This document shows, piece by piece, positions 55,136 to 64,000 of a stretch of 64,000 nucleotides of DNA. Made by a program: the position numbers and the translations under genes. The first letter of the stretch is position 1. Each line of letters opens with the position of its first letter. This DNA is from Dichetophora obliterata (lineage: Eukaryota > Arthropoda > Insecta > Diptera > Sciomyzidae): the NCBI GenBank assembly GCA_963920525.1, contig OY986435.1, forward strand, positions 224,738,399 to 224,802,398, written 5' to 3'. Below the pieces are notes generated by a model that ran no database searches, was not told the origin of the DNA, and saw only the letters and a program-made list of their open reading frames with translations.

Positions 55136-56580
55136 AAACTTCCTAAAACTATTTACTCTATTCATACTGAAGTAATCTACAAACACTTGAGTAAAAATGC
55201 AGTGTACGCGCTGATTTCATCGTTCGTAAGCTTACTTTTGTTTCACTGCTTAGCCGAAGTTGAAATCAACCTGCAATGTTACACGAGGTAGTAGCTCAAA
55301 ATAATGCATAATTATAACGATTGCCGTTCGTGCGCTGTGGTTTATACAAATAATTATTTTATGCAAACATCTATACTTTCCACTGAAGTCGAAGCACACA
55401 TCACACAGTGTTTGACTTTGGTACAATTGGCTAATGCAACATGCTTGATGTTGTAAGTGAGCTCGATGGCGTAGAATATGTTGCATGGTATTAATGATAT
55501 TGAAGTCATACAAAAACCAAGTATGTACTGAGTGTAAAAGCAGTTGCAGTTCATCGCTGCAGGTCTCTGGTGTTGTTGTTGGTGATAAGTTGAGCACGCA
55601 AAAATGATATATTGATCGAATGGGTAATTGTTGGTCATGTAAGAAACAAAAGAAATACATATAAAACATTTTTTTTTAATATTTTGAACAGTAAAACCAG
55701 GGTCTAATATGATTCTTGTAATACAAAAATCCAAAATATTTAAATAGCATTAGTTTTAAAGTCCTTTCGAGATATAACGTTTTTATGATTTTTCTATGGT
55801 TTTGTTTTTGTGTTCGAAATGCCAGAAACAGGCACTTTGTGGATTTAAAAAAAAAAAATCAAGTTTCACCAGCTATAACTACTTTCTTAGGATTTTGGAT
55901 TTTTTAATTTTGTGCACAAAATAGCTCAAGACTATGCTTAAAGCATTATTGTTGTTATTGGTTAACACTTGGCATTTTTGGATTTTTGAGAATTTTTTAC
56001 TCAAACTCGACATTTTCAAAAAGGTACGGTACACTTCTAATAAAATATTCCATAAACACCAAGTTATTCAAATTAATGAAACAATTTTTTGTATTTGTAT
56101 TAAGTGCTGTTTCAAAAAATTGTTTAACAACATTTCATTGCAATTTTTTAAAATTTGGATTTTTACGATTTTTTTTTACAACAAGAAATTCCTGGAAAAT
56201 TATCTTGTCGGTCAATGGAATGATCGCACACCCTCTTCAAAAGAGTCACATCTCAAAATGTTTACATACATATATACTTTTTTGTGTAAGACTATTTGTA
56301 GTGATCAAATACATCGGCTATCTTAATTTTGTACACATAGCGTTTAACACATAAATATTTAATTAAAAAAAAAATTGTTTTGTCTCTTTTTTTTTTGTAT
56401 GGAGTCACTTGAAGAAAAAAAATGGTTTTTTCTCTTCCTGAAAATGTAATTTTTTTTAATTTGTAGTTTTTTTGAAGAGGGTGTGCTGTTTATGTATAGA
56501 AAATAAAAATTTTTGAAAAACACCATTAGCGGAAGATGCAAAATAGAAAGAAATAGGGGGGAAAAATAAATAACAAAGTT
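55136..56580. other. No gene recognised
   Basis: Overlapping minus-strand frames (55250-55734) and plus-strand frames (55934-56354) are Cys/Phe-rich without family features. I do not call them genes. Confidence 0.35.
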
Positions 56581-56584
56581 TTTC

Positions 56585-56690
56585 TCGCACTGATCTGATC
56601 TGACCTGCTCGCAATCACTCTGCATGGCTTATTTACTCAGCAGGTACCTGCCTGCACCTGCCTGCCTGCCTGCATCAGCATTTACTCTGT
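56585..56690. repeat. GCAGGCAGG / CAGATCAG inverted partner (right)
   Basis: Holds CTGATCTGATCTGACCTGC and a (CCTG)n run, ACCTGCCTGCCTGCCTGC. It is the inverse of 52781-52922 in the same order. Confidence 0.5.
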
Positions 56691-56783
56691 CCGTAAACTA
56701 AGAGAACGCATATTTACGGAGGTGAAAGAGGAGGTAGAGCTAAAAAAAATAGTATTATAGAAAGGGTATATTTTCCACCCTAA

Positions 56784-56937
56784 AGGTGGATTCACTGATC
56801 ACCTTCAGCATGTTTTGCAAGTTTTTTTATTAGAAGTTTTCTCTTAGAGAGAGATTTTGCTGCACGCGGTTGAACTTGATTAACATTTTTTTAATTCACA
56901 CAAAAACTTGCTGAAGGCTATCAATGAATCCAGCTTA
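56784..56937. mobile_element. 154-bp MITE, ends AGGTGGATTCACTGATCACC
   Basis: The left end AGGTGGATTCACTGATCACC, then TTCAGCA, is matched by the inverted right end AGCTGGATTCATTGATAGCC, then TTCAGCA. The centre contains TTAGAGAGAGATTTTGC. Very short and non-coding. Duplication unclear. Confidence 0.65.
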
Positions 56938-59278
56938 AAGCGGGATTAAATTTTATTTTTTTGTGTTATAGTTATTAGTTTTTTCTTTTTTGCACTTTCT
57001 TTTTTATGTTTTTTTGTGACTTTTTTAGTTTTATACATTTTTTAATCTTATACTAATTTTTATTTACTTTAACCTTAATTTTTTATATTTTTAATTATCT
57101 TATTATATTTTTATTAACTAAACTGTTATATAATTAAGATAAAAATCTTTTTAGCCTTTTATTATCTATGAAAAAAGCAAACTCCCAGTTTACCGCAAAT
57201 TCATTTCTTGCCATTTTTCATGGGTATAATAACCCTTATAAAAATAATTTATTTTGATGCAATATAAAAATATTTTAGCCAAAATATTTTAGATATTACG
57301 ATTACCACCAGTGAGCTAAACCCTTTTGTAAAAACCTACAAAAATCAAGTTTTTCGTAAATATTTTTCGTATTTTATGTAGTTGTAAAAAAATCAGAAAT
57401 TATAGGCCTGAAAAAGTTCCTTCAATGTGCATCAAAATATTTTAAGTCTTTGCAGTAGAATTAAAGAGCTACAGTCTTATTTATTAGATTTCGTTAAACA
57501 TTCTTTAAGCGGTTGTTTAATTATACAATGTGTAAGGTTTTACGCAATCTTGCTTCAATTGTTATTTATTAACGCTTTAATAACTATACATGGATTGTGT
57601 CAAATTTTTTGTTACTCGTCACTTTTGGCAAGTTACTTGCTATTTCAGACTTTGACAAACGTTCATTGGATAATATTTTTCACAGCATTACCCCTTTTTC
57701 ACACGGGAAGTTTTCTTGCCAGAAAGTTGTAAATACAAAGCAAAGAAGAGCACAGCATCAAAGAAAGAACAGCATAGAAGAAAAAATTGCCAGTACAGAC
57801 TTGCCTGAACAGCAGACTTGATGGCAAGAAAGATTTCCGCTTGGAAAGCGGTACATGATTTTTTTTTTCATTGCAGGAAGCGTTCATTATATTTTCCCTT
57901 AGCTCCTCCATGGGATTATATCTCATTTTGAATATTTTTGGCACCCGTGGCGATGTGTTTTCATCAAAATAAACTATGATTTCTATCTCATTCACAAGTT
58001 TAAGTTAATGAATAAAATAAAACCAATAGTTTTTTAAATACAAAAAATTAATTAAGTTTGTTCAAAACAACAAATTTAACAATAGAAGAAAAAATTCATG
58101 TTGAGTTTAAGCAGCCTTTAAACGCCGCTGAAATGTGCTTATAATAAATAACACTGTTAAAGTTAAGAGTTAAAGTTTTTCATGCACATTTTTTATATTT
58201 TTTTTATTTTATTTCCATACAAAAACTTTCAAAATTTAAATATTTAACTTCATTACTTTAATTTATTTTTTGTTTTTAATTTCTTACAAAATTTTTTCAG
58301 TAGTTGCTTATATTATAATTGGAGCGAGTCATCGGGTAAAATTATTCTTTACACACATATCCCTAACAATGATAAAACTAAATATATCCTTTTTTTTTTT
58401 GAGACAGCACAACATTATATCTTTACTTTTATTGTTTGGGAAAAGTTTATTGGAGTGAGTGACACAACTTAAATGCATCTTCATCGTACCGATTTACGTA
58501 GCCAGCTCACGCGTTTGCTAAGCAACTGCTACTCTTAGTTATCTATACTTTTTTATCGATGCGTATTGAAGGGAACATAATACGTAAAATAATTAAATGA
58601 ACATTAACAAAATTTTAAATAAAAAATGTTTCGTCAACTAAAGAACACATGACTGCACAATACATATAATATATAATATTTTCAACATAAAATATGTAAA
58701 GACTGTATAGTATAGTTAAGTAAAGTACAGCCAGCGAAGATCTCAAAGGCCAACTCATAGCAAAAGAAATGTATAACAGCAAAAAAATAACAGTAGGATG
58801 CAATACAATGCATCGCCATGCCGAGAATATACTAGGGCTATTCACAATCCGGTGCAAATGGTCTTGCATCATAGCATTTGCAAAATGGTAGAATATATTT
58901 TTCACTAAGAAAATAAAAAGGAATGCATTTACTACGCTATTGCATAAATGCAACACTGAAACCCATAGCTTAGATTTACTATACATTCCAATACTAAATT
59001 CCAAACTGATAGCTCATCTGATTATGAAAAAAAGTAAAATCGAAAAAAATAATATGTAAGATAAGCAAATAAAAAACCAATTAATTGTTCTTAATGATTT
59101 TTTTCGACATGAAGTTGAGTTAAGCAAAATTTGCAGAAAAGAAGAAATTATGCTTTTCATCAATAAGCTGTGAATTTCATATTTTACAACAAACGTAGCA
59201 AATTATACCAAAAAGACCGTTCACAATTGAAAATAAATTTTTAAAATTTTTTACAAGTCCACAAATTTCCAAAATATG
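56938..59278. other. No gene recognised
   Basis: A+T-rich. Frames at 57427-57821, 57699-57995 and 58615-59004 (129 codons, several hydrophobic stretches) show no family. A weak inverted pair around TTTTCTTGCCA (57709) and GGCAAGAAAG (57822) may be a decayed MITE. Confidence 0.35.
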
Positions 59279-60542
59279 GGGTGTTTTTTATAGAGTAATA
59301 CAAGTTTAAATCATAATAAAGCATAGCAATGTATTTTTAATATCAATGAAATGGGCTTTATTGGATAGAAAATTTTATGACATTAAAGTTTAAATATGAT
59401 TTCGGCCATGTGGAAGCCACGGCTGGCGCGTACAAGGCGCAATCTGGAACACCAATTTTCGCAGCATTTGCGGCCGTATCTCGCCGATAACTCTTCGAAT
59501 GTTGATTTCCAGATGTTCAATTGTTTGTGGTTTATCGACTCAGACAAGTGATTTTACATAACCTCAAAGAAAATAGTCCAATGGGGTTAAATCACACGAT
59601 CTTGGGGGCCAATTAATTGGGCCATTTCGTGAAACTATTTTTTCGTCAAAAGTTTCCTTGATTAAATCAATTGTAGCGCCCGCTGTGTGGCATGTGGCTC
59701 CGTCCTGTTGGAACCACATATCAGCAAGATTAATGCCAGCTAATTGAGGTACGAAAAATCTTCGAATCATGTTCCTAGACCATCATCGTTTTTGAAGACA
59801 TATGAGCTAATGACTCCGCCAGCCCATAAAGCGCACCAAACAGTAATTTTCTGTGGATGTAATGGTGTTTCGACAAAAGCTTGTGGATTCTCCTTACTCC
59901 AAATACAACAATTCTGTTTATTTACGTACCCATTCAGCCAAAAATGGGCTTCATCGGAAAATAAAATTTTGCATGGAAATTCAAAATCAATATCAATTCG
60001 TGCTTCAGCCCATTCGCCGAATTGGCGGCGCATACGATGGTCTGGTTTGGCTTTAATTCCTGCACATGTTGAATCTTGAAAGGTCTTAAGCCAAGATGTT
60101 TTCATAACATCTTTCATAACGTGGAAGGATACAACCCCAGTTGCTGAGAACGGCGACGAATTGATTGATTAGGATCATCTTCAATGCCTTCCTGTACAGC
60201 GGCTACAGATTCTTCAGTGCGCACTGTTCGGCGTCTTATGGAATGCACATTATCAGCAACAGTAAATGTGGTACGAAAACGATCTATTGATCTTCGAATT
60301 AGCAGCACAGAAGGACGATTATGTATGCCATAAAATGGACGAAGTGCACGTTAAGTTTGACGAACAGAACCATTATTTTGATTAAAAATTTCCACAATTT
60401 GCACGCGTTGCTCCGGTGTAAGTCGATCCATAGTAAAATGTCAAAGCTAAGCTAAATAAAAAACAACTATCAGCTGTTAAATGGGTGGTCAAATAAAGCA
60501 GTGATGCCAACTCAAAGTTGTATCACTCTATAAAAAACACCC
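59279..60542 (-). mobile_element. mariner-family element, DD41D (rosa-like)
   Basis: Inverted repeats GGGTGTTTTTTATAGAGT at both ends, followed by (A/G)ATACAA(G/C)TTT. Length is 1.26 kb, typical of mariner. The transposase relic fills the interior on the minus strand. TA is present near both ends, but the exact outer base is unclear (AATATGGGG on the left; CCCTTTATA on the right). Confidence 0.9.
59383..60431 (-). pseudogene. DD41D mariner transposase, near-complete with stops
   Basis: Begins M-D-R-L-T-P-E-Q (60429-60431), the first helix-turn-helix of the DNA-binding domain. The second HTH region includes S-I-R-R-R-S-Q-Q-L-G-L. Catalytic residues are visible: Asp in I-L-F-S-D-E-A-H-F, Asp in F-Q-Q-D-G-A-T-C-H, and a third Asp in T-P-L-D-Y-F-L. 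Counting residues between the second and third gives 41, the DD41D signature first described in the rosa element of fruit flies. Breaks: a TAA near residue 27 (where Tyr is expected), a frame change near 60115 between the two halves, a TGA right after D-Y-F-L, and a shift near 59470. About 350 codons in total. Not functional as it stands. Confidence 0.9.
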
Positions 60543-60778
60543 TTTATATACTGCAAATGCACAATCGACTTTAAGGGCTGTTCTTTTACCCTGGCTGATA
60601 AAAATAACTTATTTCTCAAATTATAATATTGCCACTTTGCAAGAATACCCTTATTATATTAAACGCACATTTAAAAAAATATCTTACTTTTTTTTAGTAG
60701 GTCATTTAAGAATTTTATTACAATAATTACAATATTACAATATTTATTTTTCATTGATTTATTAAAACTAAAACCGCT

Positions 60779-61010
60779 TCCATTAAAAACTGCATGATTT
60801 GGGATAAAGGGTACTTTTGAAGGATTTTTTGAATAGCTGCTTATATTGGCATCACCAAAATGGCAGAGGCACGATCTGTCAACGTAACATTAAGTTTTTC
60901 AATAGGTCGTCCGTTTTGACACTTGTTTCGTAAAGTTTTTACAACGCAGACTAAAGTACGATCAATGGCCGACCGACCTAACGCACTATTTCGTTTTGGG
61001 CATTAAGGCT
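60779..61010 (-). pseudogene. Short coding relic of unknown family
   Basis: On minus, one frame reads with protein-like composition (A-L-G-R-S-A-I-D-R-T-L, T-L-R-N-K-C-Q, then L-T-D-R-A-S-A-I-L-V-M-P) for about 75 codons, with one stop. It lies directly beside copy C of the CCCGAGAAAC element. I cannot name the family. It may belong to an undelimited element interrupted by copy C. Confidence 0.3.
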
Positions 61011-61150
61011 TGCTTATCCAAATTCCATGTTAAGGCAAAAAGAACTTTGGTGGGAAAAGCTTTTTGGGGCAAAGCTGTCGATCACTGTTTCTTATAAAAT
61101 AACTCGCAATACGTGGGCTACCTCACAAAAATATTCATAATTTCCACAAT

Positions 61151-61657
61151 CCCGAGAAACAATTTGCGTCCGTACCAAACTACTCAGGCACAAAAGTTTT
61201 ATTTTTAAAAGCTACGAGTAGTAACGAAAAACTGCGAAATTTATGAAAAAAATTAATTGCACATTGACATTAAGCCGAATGCAATCGAGCTTCAGCGAAC
61301 TGGACCCTAAAAAATAATTGATATATTGTGTCAACAAAGTAGCTGATTTGCATCGAAACTGGCTTCGGTAATAACTATAATGTACCCGAAACATACCCAG
61401 CAAATACCTCGAAAGTCACCTGAAATAGTACCGTAGTAAGTCTGTACTAAGTCAATAAACTGTTCAAAAACGAACAACTGTATTCAGGCACAATATACTG
61501 ACGAGTGCCCGATTCGGTCTTCGTTCGTACATTGTGCCTGCCCAAGGTATTCCAGAACTAGCACTTCTTTCGGTGCAGAGGTCGGACATTTACCGACACG
61601 GGCACCGGACATATATCAGCTACTTTATTGACACAAAATATGAAATTGTTTCTCGGG
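61151..61657 (-). mobile_element. CCCGAGAAAC-ended element, copy C
   Basis: 507 bp, inverted relative to copies A and B, with well-preserved ends CCCGAGAAACAATTTG and (inverted) CCCGAGAAACAATTTC. It has the same internal landmarks (GGTCGGACATTTACCGACAC, GTAGCTGAT). The best preserved ends of the three copies. Confidence 0.85.
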
Positions 61658-62984
61658 AATTTTAACGGGATCGTCAAATATGAGTATGCAAAATTTTTGT
61701 AAGACTTTTGACTACAACATATAATTTTTTTATAAAAATCGAAGGATAGGCCTTTTGGTATAAACAGGCTTTTTTGAAAGAACTTATTTTAAGTTTTGAA
61801 AAAAAAAAATTTTTGTAATTTATTTGAAAGATAAACAAGCTAAGAATATGTGTACAAATTTTAAAATTTCAGATTATTCAAAATTTTAACTCAATTTTCT
61901 TTCGAGATAATTGTAAATGCAAAGAATAATTTTTTTTGTTTGTACTGCAATAAAATCCAGACAAATAAACAAAAAAAGCGAAAATATTGGCTTTTGGCAT
62001 TTTTTGGGTACTTCTTAAAATCGAAGCGAAATTCATTACTTCTAAACTATTCCGAATCCCACTGTGAAACATCTTGTGTATTATCTACATGTTCAATATA
62101 AAAATATTAAAAAAATTCCAAAAAAGGCTAAATTCTTTGAATTTTTATTTAACTTCCGGTTTCGAAATAGAAAAATATTTTAATTTATAATTTGATCCCA
62201 GAATTCGAAAATACATTCAATTTTCTATATAAATCCATAAACAAGTGAAGAAATGAGTGAGGATTGGATGCCAGTGAAATGGTGAAGCAAGAGATTTATC
62301 TATAAGAAAATTACTCAAATCAAGTTAATTTGAGTTTAACGAAATGAAAGAAGTGGGTATAAGTTTTAGTTTTCTGAAACAATGGATTTATTTACAAAGA
62401 TTTGTGGATGAACTTACTCAGGATGTGGTTGCTCGAAAAGTGAACGAGTACCAATCTTGATACAAGAAAGGAAGTTAACAATTATTAAATATAAGCAATT
62501 TTGACATATTAAAGCGACAGGAAATAGATAAATTGTAGTTTGTTTAGATGAACGTGTAGCGCCATCTAGGTTTCAATATAACTTTATCGTAAGTATAAAT
62601 TAAATGAAAGCTTAGCTTAAATATAAATATAATGTAAAATGTTCACCTAAACATTCCGCCCGCCTTGCAGTACGGCTGCAATAAGATTTATGTATAGATA
62701 CAATTGTCAAAGAAATGTATGAAATATTTATGCAATTAAAATATATGAATTCAAATAGGTAATTCAAATTTTGTAGATAATATTATAGACTCATGATAAG
62801 ATGAGAAATGAATATAATTAGATGTATAGTATTTTCTAAGTATAAGGAATAATATAAATTTTATAAAAAATATAAATAAAAGATGTGCATTTGCATAGAA
62901 TTTCAATAATTCAATATAATAGTACGTGCGTGCATATACGTGGATAGAACAATTAATAAAATTTGAAATTTTAAAGGCACAAGG
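61658..62984. other. No gene recognised
   Basis: A+T-rich DNA between copy C and the BEL-like fragment. A GC-richer patch near 62655-62680 (CCGCCCGCCTTGC) stands out. It could hold the 3' part of the BEL element, but I could not identify an LTR. Confidence 0.35.
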
Positions 62985-64000
62985 ACCGGAAAAAGTATAC
63001 CCAAACACTGTGTTTTGAGCGATTTGTAGGCCGCCTGTGCTTTTTTCACAAAATGCGTGGAATTGGATGTTATATTCTGGAGAATATAGTATCCATATTG
63101 GAATATGAATTTCATTAATGTGTGGATAATTGGATGTGAAAGTTTGCCACTTCTTAAGGCACTTGGATAGGAGTTCATCGCGTGATCGCAATGCGGTATG
63201 GATGTCATGAGCTCCAGCAAGCACATCATTAACGTACATGCTATTTCGAAGAATCTTGCTTGCAAAGTGAAAAGTTTGTTCAACATCATCCTCTAGTTGG
63301 AGAAGCGTACGGATGGCAACAAACAGAGAAAAATTAACTCCAAATGTTCCAGTTTTGAGTTCAAAAACGCAAACCATTTTTTTTTGAAGATTGTAATATA
63401 TTGAGATTGGATTGAAGCACAGGCCTGGTGCAAAAAACATCATTGAGGCTTGTTCCATTGGATGATGGACTGGAAGCATTGAATACGACACGTGCTTTCG
63501 TAGTGGAGATGTCTTGTTTGATAACAGTATGATGAGACAAAGAGTAATGATTTGGAGCATATTCATTTTCCGGTTTCGGAACTGCATGGATATGTCCAAG
63601 TTCTAGATAGTCACACACAACGTCATTATATTGCGTTTTAAAAGTAGGATTTTTTAATAATCGAGCTTTATTTAGTAGAAATTGCCCATGTGAAATTGAT
63701 GTTGAATGACTTAGCTTAAGGGTCTCTAGATACCCTTCTTTGAATGGTAATTGGAAAACATAACGATCATCATTGTTTTGTTTTGTTGGTTGAACATACA
63801 ATTCTTCACAAAAACGATCAGCTTGATCGAAGAATTGTTTCTTCGGAAGATCCTCTACCTCACAAAATCGGGAAAGTGTCTTGTCTAGTGACGCTTTATT
63901 GTGGTGTGACACGCCTGTTGAAAATGAAGAAATATATGTTTTGGATACAGGCCCAGTTAATATCCAACCAAATATGGTCTCCTGGCCTAATAAGGTACCA
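62985..64000 (-). pseudogene. Decayed BEL/Pao pol fragment (protease-RT), runs off right edge
   Basis: On the minus strand, entering from the window edge, the protease-to-RT linker is visible (I-F-G-W-I-L-T-G-P, just upstream of 63900). RT follows with A-R-V-V-F-N-A-S-S (about 63490). Most of the RT fingers/palm with the first catalytic Asp is missing: the reading jumps near 63370 to T-F-G-V-N-F-S-L-F in another frame. The catalytic motif reads Y-V-N-D, with Asp replaced by Asn. After H-A-F-C-E (about 63050) the sequence jumps back to a linker-like V-F-G-Y-T-F-S-G-P, an out-of-order segment. It is a dead copy distinct from the element at 35826. Confidence 0.85.

Noticed and set aside
57705..57850. 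A possible MITE around TTTTCTTGCCA / GGCAAGAAAG
   Set aside because: The match is too short and imperfect to separate from chance; no duplication seen.
58615..59004. 129-codon hydrophobic frame on minus
   Set aside because: A+T-rich DNA commonly yields hydrophobic chance frames; no motif, no splice or start context to support it.

Overview
The window looks like transposon-rich, strongly A+T-biased nuclear DNA of an insect. A higher dipteran is most likely, possibly a tephritid fruit fly. This rests on a rosa-like DD41D mariner, BEL/Pao, Helitron, piggyBac, Tc1 and hAT relics, short introns and dense small inverted-repeat elements. I recognise no host protein-coding gene, rRNA gene, functional tRNA, CRISPR array or bacterial feature. 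Almost everything I can delimit is a mobile element, and several are nested. Species assignment is inference.

Left third (1-25 kb). A chain of non-autonomous inverted-repeat elements: 1353-2487, 2771-3864, a foldback-like element (3946-6060) whose arms are about 21-bp tandem arrays flanking a spliced gene of unknown function, a hAT-like element with a perfect 8-bp target duplication (6547-8489), a second hAT-like composite (8885-11435), a long inverted-repeat element (about 11445-14585) split by an element that carries a tRNA-like box, piggyBac-type miniature elements (15929-16280 and 18375-18689), and a CAGCTAGCAC-ended element (16346-18370). At 18.85-21.9 kb a Helitron helicase relic is split by a CCCGAGAAAC-ended element, which is itself split by a Tc1-like element. 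At 23161-24802 lies an internally deleted piggyBac with TTAA on both sides.

Middle (26-43 kb). A TIR element at 26474-27607 precedes a 2.5-kb inverted-repeat unit (28004-30523). That unit carries an intron-containing relic of a multi-copy arthropod protein family with no known function. A full-length, intact APE/RT LINE (30626-33875, 16-bp target duplication, 997-residue ORF) follows. Next is a structurally complete but frameshifted BEL/Pao retrotransposon (35826-42245, 320/324-bp LTRs, AGTTT target duplication) and a second copy of the CCCGAGAAAC element.

Right third (44-64 kb). A 4.4-kb hAT element with relic transposase (44649-49014), small MITEs (49759-50176; a PIF/Harbinger-like element at 50434-51391 with a 120-bp tandem triplication), a minisatellite-bearing TIR element (53016-53878), a second copy of the 'GGTGGCAACCCT' repeat (54.5-55.1 kb), a DD41D mariner (59279-60542), a third CCCGAGAAAC copy, and a decayed BEL/Pao pol fragment running off the right edge.

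The genes do not form pathways. Apart from the LINE, every recognised transposase or polymerase reading frame is broken. The small elements share end types with the larger ones (TTAA, TA, TWA or 8-bp duplications) and were probably mobilised in trans. All boundaries were read by eye from inverted repeats and target duplications.
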